Assembly (NCBI RefSeq): GCF_000469135.2
Contig: NZ_CP048117.1
Span: 673,001-737,000 of the forward strand
Length of the DNA stretch: 64,000 nucleotides
Source of the DNA: Bacillus sp. SB49
Lineage (GTDB): Bacteria > Bacillota > Bacilli > Bacillales > Halobacillaceae
Direction of reading: 5' to 3'
Shown: one piece after another, positions 1 to 8,082 of the stretch
Position numbering within the stretch: position 1 is the stretch's first letter
Layout: each line of letters opens with the position of its first letter
The notes under the pieces: model-generated
The model's database searches: none
What the model was told of the DNA's origin: nothing
Seen by the model: only the letters and a program-made list of their open reading frames with translations
Translations under genes and position numbers: made by a program

Positions 1-664
1 GAATATTCATATAGGCAGGAGCATTGACTGCTTGATCTTCTGCGCCTGATGGAACGTAAATGTCTCCGGTTACGCTCGCTCCACCATTAAAGGACACGGT
101 GTTTGCCGCTTCTGAATTCGTTCCGATATTCCCTTCAACAAGAGCTCCGCCGGATAAGGTAATCGTTTCTTCTGTGAAGACGGCCATCGCGTTCGGTACG
201 GTCATGCCGCCTTTTTCCTGCCATTGGATGTGAACCGACTGGGTGACTGTCCTCGTCCGCGCCCCAATCCTCCCTGTCGATGTGATTTGGTAACTTCCAG
301 GGTTATTTTCCTGGTCCCTGGTTATCGTGACTTCCGCTTCCGGCTGTTTCCCAAAAGCAGGTGTGAACGATTGAATGTCGACGGTCCCCAGCATCTTCTT
401 TTCTAATACTTCGTAGAAAGAACGTTCGTCATCAGCGTCAGCGTACGATAAATCGACGGCTTCCTCCATATCTTGCAGCCGCTGGACCGCTCCTGCTTCC
501 GCGATGTAATAAACAGACTGCTGGTCCCGCTCCGTCGAGCTGATCTTGGTGTTGCCTGCAACAAGGCCGAGCAGACTCAAACCAAGGATCGAAAGGATCA
601 TCAGAACCATCAGGACAAACACGAAGATCATTCCTTGTTCATTGGTAAATCGTTTTCCATTCAT
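1..664 (-). CDS. PilX-like pilus assembly protein (partial, C-terminus outside window)
   Basis: The frame starts at ATG 664, behind a GAGT ribosome binding site, and stays open to the window edge (about 221 residues seen). A short basic start (MNGKRFTNEQG) is followed by one hydrophobic segment (about residues 12-35) and then a polar region. This is the layout of PilX N-terminal proteins, minor components of type IV pilus-like systems. The later part contains Gly/Ala/Asn-rich stretches such as TLSGGALVEGNIG, which suggest a beta-helical surface domain. It lies 5 bases after the preceding prepilin gene and is clearly in the same operon. Function is inferred from layout and neighbours. Confidence 0.65.
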   Translation of the reverse strand, partial: MNGKRFTNEQGMIFVFVLMVLMILSILGLSLLGLVAGNTKISSTERDQQSVYYIAEAGAVQRLQDMEEAVDLSYADADDERSFYEVLEKKMLGTVDIQSFTPAFGKQPEAEVTITRDQENNPGSYQITSTGRIGARTRTVTQSVHIQWQEKGGMTVPNAMAVFTEETITLSGGALVEGNIGTNSEAANTVSFNGGASVTGDIYVPSGAEDQAVNAPAYMNI

Positions 665-669
665 AATGG

Positions 670-1092
670 TTACTCCCTTATATACAGAGCGGTTGTCAAA
701 GAGGTCGTTTTCCCTTGTCCGTTGGATGTGCTCTCGATCGTGATACGGATCTGGTCTCCGTTTTTCTCCAGTTTGAAAGAGTCGATGTTCTGTGCCAGGA
801 GGGAATCATCCTGTAACATTTCGGAACCGTTCAGTTCAAAAGTGGACGAATCCGTCTTCAAGCGCTCGTCCGTTATGCTTACCTCGTTGGTTTTACGAAC
901 CGCCTTGGTAATGGCATTCATCGCATAGCGTACATCTGCTTCATGATCGATCTGTTTTGTCTGCACCTCATATTGATGTTGGCTTGTGAAGAAGATGTTA
1001 CTGATCAAGAGGAGGAGGATGCCTGCCAGACTCAAGGCTGCAAGCAGTTCTACAAGCGTGACACCGTCTTCTTTCCGAAAAAAGGACTTCAT
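670..1092 (-). CDS. prepilin-type N-terminal cleavage/methylation protein
   Basis: This 140-residue protein begins MKSFFRKEDGVTLVELLAAL. That is a class III prepilin signal: a short basic leader, cleavage after Gly10, Glu at mature position 5, then a hydrophobic helix. ATG 1092 is preferred over the in-frame ATG 1107 because GGAG lies about 9 bases upstream and the start overlaps the stop of the upstream gene as ATGA. It is probably a minor pseudopilin of a ComG or type IV pilus-like machine. No prepilin peptidase or assembly ATPase is in the window. Confidence 0.8.
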   Translation of the reverse strand: MKSFFRKEDGVTLVELLAALSLAGILLLLISNIFFTSQHQYEVQTKQIDHEADVRYAMNAITKAVRKTNEVSITDERLKTDSSTFELNGSEMLQDDSLLAQNIDSFKLEKNGDQIRITIESTSNGQGKTTSLTTALYIRE

Positions 1093-1520
1093 GCCTCTGT
1101 CTCCCATCGGTAGATCGTCTCCATCTGCGCTTCCAAATCCTGCTTGTCGGAATTCTGGAACACCTTCACGATTATGGTGGACAGCCCGCCATCCGGTTTC
1201 GTCAAAGTCAGCTCTATGTAATAACCGTCAGCGGCTTCTTCCATTTGAAGTGTCTTTTCTGTTTCCGCCATGCGCTTCATAGGGGCGAGCGCCGTTTCTA
1301 CCTGTTGGAAAGGAATAGATGTACTTAAGTGATAAACATCTTCCATCTTCTTCTGTGCTATATAAGTCGCATCTAGCATGTTTGATGATACGGAAGAGGA
1401 CCGTTGAGATTGGGTGAACAAAGGGAAAGCAACAATTAATACGATGAATAGGATGGTCATAGAGACGACGATTTCAAGAAGGGTGACACCACGTTCTGAT
1501 TGGAGTGCTTTCCACTTCAT
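1089..1520 (-). CDS. prepilin-type N-terminal cleavage/methylation protein
   Basis: First gene of the three-gene pilin-like operon, 143 residues. It starts MKWKALQSERGVTLLEIVVS, a type IV prepilin signal with cleavage after Gly11 and the conserved Glu5. A hydrophobic helix runs to about residue 37 and a globular tail follows. An AGGAGG site precedes ATG 1520. The next gene overlaps its stop by 4 bases, so the two are translationally coupled. Minor pseudopilins of this size build the tip of DNA-uptake or secretion pseudopili; which one applies here cannot be decided. Confidence 0.8.
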   Translation of the reverse strand: MKWKALQSERGVTLLEIVVSMTILFIVLIVAFPLFTQSQRSSSVSSNMLDATYIAQKKMEDVYHLSTSIPFQQVETALAPMKRMAETEKTLQMEEAADGYYIELTLTKPDGGLSTIIVKVFQNSDKQDLEAQMETIYRWETEA

Positions 1521-1691
1521 TTACCCGGCCTCCTTTTTGATTAGACTTTTAAGAGTATAGTACCATATTTTTGTTTGGGTGAGTGGTTTTAATCTGTTTC
1601 ATTGGATCTTTAGATTCAGGTATATAGTCTTTGTTCTGCATGTATAATATCGAGAACAGCAGCGGAGATTAACAGGAGGAGGTGATGAGCG

Positions 1692-1829
1692 GTGTCGGAG
1701 GAACACAAATCTGTAACAAGCTCCGGAACGGACATCGAGAAAGTCAAACGTCTTAATGCGGAATCCGGGCGGTCCTACAATGAAGTGAAACAGCTGCTTG
1801 CAGAGCGGATGCAGTCGGAAAAAGAGTGA
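1692..1829 (+). CDS. small protein with a gamma-SASP-like repeat (hypothetical)
   Basis: A 45-residue frame starts at GTG 1692, about 10 bases after a very strong AGGAGGTGAT site, and ends just before a terminator hairpin. This makes it a real gene despite its size. The segment SGTDIEKVKRLNAESG resembles the TNAQEVKKQNAQS-type unit of gamma-type small acid-soluble spore proteins, but the rest (YNEVKQLLAERM) is helical and unlike them. I can support expression, not function. An alternative ATG at 1685 is in another frame. Confidence 0.55.
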   Translation: MSEEHKSVTSSGTDIEKVKRLNAESGRSYNEVKQLLAERMQSEKE

Positions 1830-1832
1830 AAT

Positions 1833-1858
1833 CCCTGTCGTTGTGACGGGGTTTTTTT
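1833..1858 (+). terminator. rho-independent terminator
   Basis: CCCTGTC (1833-1839) pairs with GACGGGG (1845-1851) and is followed by seven T. It closes the small gene at 1692-1829. Confidence 0.85.
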
Positions 1859-1912
1859 ATGGGAGGATTCACAACGTACCTTTTGTGGTACTTATCTTTC
1901 AGAGGTGATGAG

Positions 1913-3442
1913 ATGAAGACGAGGTGGATTTTCGGAAATCAGCTGTGTCATCAGCTGCCTTTATTGAACGAAGCGGACAAGCAAAACGACGTCATTCTGA
2001 TGGTTGAAGCGAAATCGCGTTCCCTTTGGCAGTCCTACCACAAACAGAAGCTCGTCCTGATCTTCTCCGGCATGCGCCACTTCGCAGAAGAGTTGGAGGA
2101 AAAAGGCTTCACCGTCGATTACCGCAAAGCGGAATCTTTTACGGAAGCTTGGGAAAGCCACCAGGAGCGCTACCACCCGGATGAAGTACACGTAACAACC
2201 GTAACCGATCACAGGATGAAGCGGGCGCTGAAGAAATGGGAAAACAATCTAAACGGCGAGGTAGCGGTTCATTACCATTCCGAGAAGCCGCTGTTCCTGC
2301 TCTCAGAAGAGGAAGCAGTCGACCGGCTGAAAGGGGAAGGGCCGTGGAAGCAGGACGCTTTCTATAGAAGGTTAAGAAAAGAAAGAGACATATTGATGGA
2401 AGATGGGAATCCTGTCGGCGGCAGGTGGTCGTTTGACCAGGATAATCGGAAGCCTGCAGATGAAGATACGGATTTTGTAAAACCAAGGACCTTTCGTCCG
2501 GATGACATCACGAAACAGGTGATAAAGGAAGTGGAACGGGATTTTGGTGATAACCCCGGGAATCTCGATGCATTTCCATGGCCGGTGACGCGTAAGGAGG
2601 CGTTGAAGAAGCTGAATCAATTCATCGATGAGCGGCTCCCGACATTCGGAACGTATCAGGATGCCATGCTGGTGGATGATCCGTTCATGTCCCATTCACT
2701 GCTTTCTTCTTCTATTAATATAGGGTTTCTGAATCCTGAGGAAGTAATTGAAAAGGCAGAAGCTGCCTATGCTGCAGGGGAAGCACCGCTGAACGCCGTG
2801 GAGGGCTTCATCCGACAGATACTAGGATGGCGGGAATATATGCGTGCTGTGTACGTAAAGAAAATGCCCGGCTACGCTTCTGTAAACGAACTCGGTCACG
2901 AGGCTGAACTACCGGCATTTTTTTATACAGGAAAGCCGAAAATGAAATGCATGGAACAAGCGATCCGTCCTGTGATCGATGTAGGTTACGGCCATCATAT
3001 CCAACGGTTGATGATCATCGGGAATTTCTCCAATTTGTTCGGTATCTCTCCGCAGGCGGTATCGGATTGGTTCAATGAAATGTATGTCGATGCCTATGAC
3101 TGGGTTGTCCTTCCGAATGTGCTCGGCATGGCTCTTTATGCTGATGGAGGATTGCTGTCGACGAAGCCGTATGTCTCTTCAGGGTCTTACATTAAGAAAA
3201 TGAGTAATTACTGTAAGCATTGCGAGTTTAACGTCAAGCATCAAACAGAAGATGATGCCTGTCCGTTCAACGCGATGTATTGGGACTTCCTGGACAGGCA
3301 TGCCGATAAGCTGCAGGATAATCCAAGAATGAAATTGATCTACAGTCAATGGCAGAAGCGGGAGGAAGAGAAGAAAAAAGAAATCAAGAAGAAAGCAGCG
3401 TCCCTTAAGCAGCAGCTGACGAAAGGGACACTTGAGGCATAA
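1913..3442 (+). CDS. FeS-type cryptochrome/photolyase (PhrB/CryB-like, probable (6-4) photolyase)
   Basis: This 509-residue flavoprotein has an N-terminal photolyase-related domain (start MKTRWIFGNQL) and a C-terminal FAD-binding helical domain. Four cysteines are visible at 346, 434, 437 and 450. In Agrobacterium PhrB the [4Fe-4S] ligands are C350, C438, C441 and C454, so the spacing here is identical with a constant offset of 4. This places it in the FeS-BCP class, whose characterised members repair (6-4) photoproducts. ATG 1913 was chosen over an earlier in-frame ATG at 1859 because AGAGGTGATGAG lies directly upstream. The C-terminus ends in a Lys/Glu-rich helix (residues about 480-505). 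It converges on metE and shares a hairpin with it. Confidence 0.9.
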   Translation: MKTRWIFGNQLCHQLPLLNEADKQNDVILMVEAKSRSLWQSYHKQKLVLIFSGMRHFAEELEEKGFTVDYRKAESFTEAWESHQERYHPDEVHVTTVTDHRMKRALKKWENNLNGEVAVHYHSEKPLFLLSEEEAVDRLKGEGPWKQDAFYRRLRKERDILMEDGNPVGGRWSFDQDNRKPADEDTDFVKPRTFRPDDITKQVIKEVERDFGDNPGNLDAFPWPVTRKEALKKLNQFIDERLPTFGTYQDAMLVDDPFMSHSLLSSSINIGFLNPEEVIEKAEAAYAAGEAPLNAVEGFIRQILGWREYMRAVYVKKMPGYASVNELGHEAELPAFFYTGKPKMKCMEQAIRPVIDVGYGHHIQRLMIIGNFSNLFGISPQAVSDWFNEMYVDAYDWVVLPNVLGMALYADGGLLSTKPYVSSGSYIKKMSNYCKHCEFNVKHQTEDDACPFNAMYWDFLDRHADKLQDNPRMKLIYSQWQKREEEKKKEIKKKAASLKQQLTKGTLEA

Positions 3443-3482
3443 CCAAACGGCACACCGATGGAAGGTGTGCCGTTTGGTTTCT
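3441..3482. terminator. long hairpin between photolyase and metE
   Basis: A perfect 16-bp stem (3441-3456 with 3464-3479, loop of 7) lies between two convergent genes. The plus side is followed by a T-rich run and should stop photolyase transcription. The minus side lacks a T-run, so termination of metE there is less certain. Confidence 0.8.
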
Positions 3483-3488
3483 TCTATA

Positions 3489-5789
3489 TTATTGGTGAAT
3501 GGTTGTCTTTTGCTGCTCGCGTATGTTTTGAGCAGCTTGCTGCATGTGATGAAGGGAAGCAAGTGTTTCCTTGATCCCGCGTGTCTTTAATCCGCAGTCG
3601 GGATTGATCCAGAACTGGCGTGGATCGAGCACTTTCAGAGCACGACGGATGCTTTGTTCCATTTCTTCCACACTTGGAATCCGCGGGCTGTGAATGTCGT
3701 AAACGCCGAGTCCGATACCTTTATCGTATGCGAACGTTTCGAAAGCTTCAATCAGTTCCCCATGGCTGCGGGCAGTTTCAATGGAAATGACGTCCGCATC
3801 CAGTTTGTCAATCGTGGCAATGATTCTGCCGAATTCCGAATAACACATGTGCGTATGGATTTGCGTTTCATCTGCCGCTGCAGCGGTCGCAAGTAAAAAG
3901 GCGCGGACAGATTGATCAAGGTACGTCGCTTGTTTATTGGATTTCAGCGGCAGCCCTTCACGTAGTGCCGGCTCGTCTACTTGAATCATTCCAATGCCTG
4001 CGTCTTCTAAAGCACGGATTTCCTTTTGGAGAGCAAGAGCAATTTGTTCCGTAACCTCTGCAAAAGGGATATCCTCCCGCACGAATGACCAATTCAGGAT
4101 GGTAATCGGCCCAGTCAGCATCCCTTTGACCGGTTTGTTGGTCAATGACTGTGCATAAGCGCTCTCTTTCACCGTCATAGGAGCTGGTAGAGATACATCT
4201 CCGAATATAATGGGAGGCTTCACACAGCGGGAGCCGTAGGACTGCACCCAGGCGTATTCCGTAAAAGCGAAACCGTTCAGCTTCTCACCGAAATATTCTA
4301 CCATGTCATTCCGCTCGAATTCGCCGTGAACAAGGACGTCGAGGCCGACCTCTTCCTGGTTGGCGATCCATTCGGCCGTCCTTTCCTTTACGAATGCATC
4401 GTATGTTTCTTCGCTCCATGCACCTTTTCGGAAGTTGGCGCGGGCCTTTCTGATTTCTGTCGTCTGGGGCAGGCTGCCGATCGTCGTTGTCGGGAGCAGA
4501 GGCAGAGCGAACTTTTCCTCCTGTACCTTCTTTCGATTGGAAAATTCGGAGGCACGGGACGGATGTTTGTCTTTCCAACGTTTTACTTCCTGCTGTACGT
4601 TCTCGTTCGAGCGGCCTTCGGAATTCGCAAAGGACCTCCAGTTTCGGGAATGTTTCTCCACCTCCGGCAGGATGATTGCTTTTCCTTGATTGACGCCCTT
4701 CGTCAGAAGAACCGTTTCTTCCAGTTTCTGATCAGCGAAGGCAAGGACCTGTTTCAGGTCAGATGCCAGCTTCGTTTCCGATTCGGTCGTCACCGGCACG
4801 TGAAGCAGGCTGGTGGAAGGCTGGAGAATCAAGCGGTCTTCCGGCACGATCTTTCTGACAGCATCCGTGATCTGCCATGTGTGTTTCCAATCGTTTCGCC
4901 AGATGTTTCGGCCGTTAATCACTCCCGCCGCCAATACTTTATCGTTCGGAAAGCCGTGTTCAGCGAGCTGGGACAGGGTTTGGCCGTTATCATCCACGAA
5001 ATCAAGGCCGATGCCATCTACAGGAAGTTGAATGACGGAATCATAAGCTTCCACTGCTTCAAAGTATGTTTGAAGCAAAAGCTTGATGCCGCTCACTTCT
5101 TTAGAAATGGTGTCATAAACCGATTGAACGAAGCGGAGGTCTTCTTCCGATAAGTCAGTAACAAGAATCGGCTCATCGATTTGAACCCAAGCTGCTCCTT
5201 CTGCGGCCAATTCTTGAAGCACTTGTATGTAGAGCGGTACCAGTGCCTGCAGCACTTGTTCGAACGGCTGCTTATCAAAACCCTTGGCAAGCTTCAAGTA
5301 GGTCACAGGCCCTAGCAGCACCGGTTTTCCATCAATGCCGAGCTGCTCCTTCGCCTCTTTATAATAGCGGAGCGGCCTGTTCTCCAGAAGCACCGGTTTT
5401 GTATCCTTTTCAATTTCCGGGACGATATAGTGATAGTTGGTATTAAACCATTTTGTCATGGAGGAGGCTACCGCTGATTCTGTGCCACGGGCGATGTTGA
5501 AATACGTTTCCAGTGAAGTGGGTTCCGTATCCTGAAAACGCTCGGGAATGATCCCGAACATGATGGATGTATCCAGAACGTGGTCGTAATAGCTGAAGTC
5601 ACCGACCGGAATCAAATCGAGCCCTGCTTCTTTTTGTTTCTTCCAATCCTTGTGTCGGAGGGCAGTCAGTTCTTCCACAAGCTCCTGCTCTGTCGTATCT
5701 TTCTTCCAATAGCGCTCCAGAGCTTTCTTCCATTCCCGTTTCTCCCCGATACGCGGGTACCCAATTGCTGAACTTCGTGCTTGTTTCAT
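3489..5789 (-). CDS. metE: cobalamin-independent methionine synthase MetE
   Basis: This 766-residue enzyme moves the methyl group from 5-methyltetrahydropteroyltri-L-glutamate to homocysteine without B12. The start region (SSAIGYPRIGEKREWKKALE) is the family signature. The two-barrel length is normal. The C-terminal zinc ligands are visible in THMCYSEF and in PDCGLKTR. ATG 5789 follows an AGGAGG site at good spacing. The gene has a roughly 500-base leader on its own strand holding a SAM-I riboswitch and a cobalamin riboswitch, each with its own terminator. It should therefore be expressed only when both S-adenosylmethionine and B12 coenzyme are scarce. B12 control implies that a MetH enzyme exists elsewhere in the genome. 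Confidence 0.97.
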   Translation of the reverse strand: MKQARSSAIGYPRIGEKREWKKALERYWKKDTTEQELVEELTALRHKDWKKQKEAGLDLIPVGDFSYYDHVLDTSIMFGIIPERFQDTEPTSLETYFNIARGTESAVASSMTKWFNTNYHYIVPEIEKDTKPVLLENRPLRYYKEAKEQLGIDGKPVLLGPVTYLKLAKGFDKQPFEQVLQALVPLYIQVLQELAAEGAAWVQIDEPILVTDLSEEDLRFVQSVYDTISKEVSGIKLLLQTYFEAVEAYDSVIQLPVDGIGLDFVDDNGQTLSQLAEHGFPNDKVLAAGVINGRNIWRNDWKHTWQITDAVRKIVPEDRLILQPSTSLLHVPVTTESETKLASDLKQVLAFADQKLEETVLLTKGVNQGKAIILPEVEKHSRNWRSFANSEGRSNENVQQEVKRWKDKHPSRASEFSNRKKVQEEKFALPLLPTTTIGSLPQTTEIRKARANFRKGAWSEETYDAFVKERTAEWIANQEEVGLDVLVHGEFERNDMVEYFGEKLNGFAFTEYAWVQSYGSRCVKPPIIFGDVSLPAPMTVKESAYAQSLTNKPVKGMLTGPITILNWSFVREDIPFAEVTEQIALALQKEIRALEDAGIGMIQVDEPALREGLPLKSNKQATYLDQSVRAFLLATAAAADETQIHTHMCYSEFGRIIATIDKLDADVISIETARSHGELIEAFETFAYDKGIGLGVYDIHSPRIPSVEEMEQSIRRALKVLDPRQFWINPDCGLKTRGIKETLASLHHMQQAAQNIREQQKTTIHQ

Positions 5790-5823
5790 TTCCCATTCCT
5801 CCTGCAGTTGTTTTTCAATCCAA

Positions 5824-5854
5824 TAAAAAAATCTCTCTTACCTACAAAGAGAGA
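5824..5854 (-). terminator. expression-platform terminator of the metE cobalamin riboswitch
   Basis: On the minus strand TCTCTCTT (5854-5847) pairs with AAGAGAGA (5839-5832) and is followed by T residues. It lies 35 bases before the metE start and directly after the cobalamin aptamer. It is the natural off-switch when adenosylcobalamin is bound. Confidence 0.85.
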
Positions 5855-5929
5855 CGACGGAGTGACATGGGAAGGATACGTCGAAAAAAGGGTAGACGAA
5901 TCCCGTTGTCAACACCTGCCTATTCCTCG

Positions 5930-6110
5930 TAGGACCTAGTGCGGGTTCCAGAGGCAGGTCTCCTGACTTATGATCACGGCGGGCTGCGCCTTCCCATCGA
6001 CTATGATAGTGGCTGCTGCAGCTCCGCTCCCAATTACAGTGGCGGGACCGTGCCGGATTTTCACCGGTCTTCCCTTTTAAGCCGGGGGACACCCCGGCAC
6101 CTGTGGAACA
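5930..6110 (-). ncRNA. cobalamin (AdoCbl) riboswitch upstream of metE
   Basis: Read on the minus strand, the region holds the conserved parts of the B12 aptamer: the GGTGAAAATCCGGCACGGTCCCGCCACTG-type core around 6000-6065, and the B12 box with its CAGGAGACCTGCC core near 5953-5966. A terminator follows at 5824-5854. It sits downstream of a complete S-box with its own terminator, so metE mRNA must pass two ligand-gated terminators. The ends given are approximate. Confidence 0.93.
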
Positions 6111-6127
6111 GATTATTCAGTTGAATA

Positions 6128-6160
6128 ATAAAAAAAGAACCTCTTGTATGAGAGGTTCTG
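6128..6160 (-). terminator. expression-platform terminator of the metE S-box
   Basis: On the minus strand AGAACCTCT and AGAGGTTCT form a 9-bp stem followed by seven T. The 3' strand of the aptamer P1 helix (GAGAGGT, about 6168-6175) can instead pair with ACCTCTC of the terminator's 5' arm. This gives the expected antiterminator. Confidence 0.88.
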
Positions 6161-6167
6161 ATTGTAC

Positions 6168-6282
6168 GGACCTCTCTTATCTTTCAGAGCATCTGCTCTG
6201 CTGGAATTAGCACCACAATCATATCGATCGGTTGCCGGGTTTCGTAGGGCCAGTCCCTCCACCACTCTGAATAAGAGATTGC
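6168..6282 (-). ncRNA. SAM-I (S-box) riboswitch upstream of metE
   Basis: Read on the minus strand, it shows the S-box order. A CTCTTAT P1 strand and CAGAGTGGTGGAGGGACTGG come first, then CCCTACGAAACCCGGCAACC, then GTGGTGCTAATTCC, and finally GAAAGATAAGAG closing P1. SAM binding stabilises P1 and frees the terminator at 6128-6160. It is the first of two riboswitches in the metE leader. Confidence 0.95.
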
Positions 6283-6301
6283 TATTGGATTGATTACAAG
6301 C

Positions 6302-6330
6302 ATACTAGCATGAGAAAAATAGGGTGTCAA
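6302..6330 (-). promoter_or_regulatory. sigma-A promoter of metE leader
   Basis: On the minus strand TTGACA (6330-6325) and TAGTAT (6307-6302) are separated by 17 bases. Transcription would start around 6295, just before the S-box. Confidence 0.75.
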
Positions 6331-6446
6331 TCCGCTCTTCTACAATTTTTTCTAGAAAAAGGATAGAGAGGGGCGAGTATCAACGGGTGAAAAAAATCTA
6401 TCAAAAAGGTAGAATGTAGGGTATTACTACTCGGGAGCTGGTTATT

Positions 6447-7940
6447 TTGTTGCGTGTCGTCTGGTTCAAGCGGGACCTTCGTCTCCATGATCATGCACCA
6501 TTATATAATGCGGTACAGTCGGGAGACATGGTGCTTCCGCTTTACGTTGCAGAACCTTCCATCTGGCAGGGGCAGGAGCTGTCTGCCCGCCATTATCAGT
6601 TTGTGAAAGAGAGCCTCCATGATCTGCAGAAGGAGTTAAAGCAGAGAGGCGGTCGGTTATTCGTCGCTGTCGGGGAGATGGAAACAGTGCTGGAAGAGAT
6701 ATACGAGACATATGGCCCGTTTTCTCTTCATGCGCATGAAGAAAATGGAACACCGGTCACGTTTTCAAGGGATCAGAGAGTAAGGTCGTGGATGAAGCAA
6801 AAGGGGTTAACCATGAAAGAAGATCAACCATTCGGAGTCTTCCGTGGCTTGAACTCAAGGGACGGATTTTCTGAGCGCTGGGAACAGTTCATGAAGCATC
6901 CGGTCTTTCCTGTACCGGAAAAAATCCCGTGCGTCCCGGAAAAGGAATCCGTGTTGACGTTGAATCTGGACCAATTGGACTCGCTGTATGTCGGCGGTTC
7001 GACGCTTGATAAAGGACAGAAGGGAGGAGTGGAAGAAGCACATCGGACGTTGGACAGCTTTTTAAGGGTACGCTTCCATTCCTATTCTTATCACATATCG
7101 AAACCACTGAAATCAGCACGATCTGGAAGTCGTCTGTCTCCATATCTTGCCTGGGGAAACATATCCCTCCGCTTCGTTGTCCAGCAGACTTGGATGAAGA
7201 TCAGGGCATGCAGCGATGCGGGAGAAAGAAAGCAGCTGGAGAATTTCTTGTCCCGTCTTTACTGGCACTGCCATTTCATCCAGCGTTTGGAGGATGAGCC
7301 CGAAATCGCGGAAGAGTCGATGAATCCTGCTTTTGATCAAGTGTACGAGGAATGGAATGAAGAAGCATTCCGCCGCTGGTATCAAGGAAGTACCGGATTC
7401 CCGATGATCGATGCCGCCATGCGTGCCCTTCATGAGACTGGCTGGATCAATTTTCGTTCCAGGGCGATGGTCGTTTCCTTTGCCTGTCATACATTAAGAC
7501 TGGATTGGCGAAAACCAGCCCGTGCACTGGCGGGGTTGTTCCTCGATTATGAACCGGGAATCCATTACAGCCAAATGCAGATGCAGGCTGGTACAACAGG
7601 TTTCCATACCATCCGAGTCTATAATCCTGTCAAACAGGGACTCGACCACGACCCGGGCGGGGCTTTTATCCGGACTTATATTCCGGAGCTTCGCGGCATT
7701 CCTGCGTCTTTCATTCACGAGCCATGGAAGCTTCCTTCGTTTGCCTCCTTGGAATATCCGGCTCCCATGATCGATATCCAAGCAGCAACGAAGAAAGCAC
7801 GGGATACCTTATGGGCTGTGAAGGAGTCGCAAACAGCTGAAGACGAGGCTGGTAAACAGCTTAGGAAACATGGATCTCGAAAGGGTGTAAGGAACAGAGA
7901 GACGGTGGATTCGGAGCAGCTTTCCTTTGATTTATTCTAA
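6447..7940 (+). CDS. deoxyribodipyrimidine photolyase / cryptochrome family protein (atypical FAD loop)
   Basis: This 497-residue protein has the photolyase start [18 protein letters not shown], an N-terminal antenna domain, and a C-terminal FAD domain ([16 protein letters not shown], then [24 protein letters not shown]). In classical CPD photolyases the next segment reads NNGGWQWAASTG. Here it is [16 protein letters not shown], typical of a separate bacterial subgroup, so the substrate is uncertain. Both TTG 6447 and TTG 6450 are possible starts; GGGAG at 6433-6437 favours 6447. The tail (about residues 445-490) is Lys/Arg/Glu rich. It is independent of the FeS photolyase at 1913-3442. Confidence 0.85.
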   Translation: MLRVVWFKRDLRLHDHAPLYNAVQSGDMVLPLYVAEPSIWQGQELSARHYQFVKESLHDLQKELKQRGGRLFVAVGEMETVLEEIYETYGPFSLHAHEENGTPVTFSRDQRVRSWMKQKGLTMKEDQPFGVFRGLNSRDGFSERWEQFMKHPVFPVPEKIPCVPEKESVLTLNLDQLDSLYVGGSTLDKGQKGGVEEAHRTLDSFLRVRFHSYSYHISKPLKSARSGSRLSPYLAWGNISLRFVVQQTWMKIRACSDAGERKQLENFLSRLYWHCHFIQRLEDEPEIAEESMNPAFDQVYEEWNEEAFRRWYQGSTGFPMIDAAMRALHETGWINFRSRAMVVSFACHTLRLDWRKPARALAGLFLDYEPGIHYSQMQMQAGTTGFHTIRVYNPVKQGLDHDPGGAFIRTYIPELRGIPASFIHEPWKLPSFASLEYPAPMIDIQAATKKARDTLWAVKESQTAEDEAGKQLRKHGSRKGVRNRETVDSEQLSFDLF

Positions 7941-7971
7941 GTGGCCTTTTAAGAAAGCGGCCGCTTTTTTG
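7940..7971 (+). terminator. rho-independent terminator
   Basis: AGTGGCC (7940-7946) pairs with GGCCGCT (7959-7965) and runs into six T. Confidence 0.7.
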
Positions 7972-7994
7972 TTCAAAAATTTTCCTAAGGAAGC

Positions 7995-8055
7995 TTTTCA
8001 ACGGTGGGAATTACTGCTACAATTAACGAAGTTAATTAAGAATGATTATCATTAT
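7995..8055 (+). promoter_or_regulatory. promoter with Fur box for siderophore uptake operon
   Basis: TTTTCA (7995-8000) and TACAAT (8018-8023), 17 bases apart, form a sigma-A promoter. Just downstream, AATGATTATCATTAT (8041-8055) matches the core of the Fur consensus (AATGATAATCATTAT) at 14 of 15 positions. Iron-bound Fur should block this promoter. Confidence 0.85.
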
Positions 8056-8082
8056 AGATGTTGGAAGTTGGAGGTAGTCAAA

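Noticed and set aside
4326-5153. 275-codon plus-strand frame inside metE
   Set aside because: It is antisense to a clearly conserved enzyme and shows Cys/Phe/Arg-rich composition typical of shadow frames.
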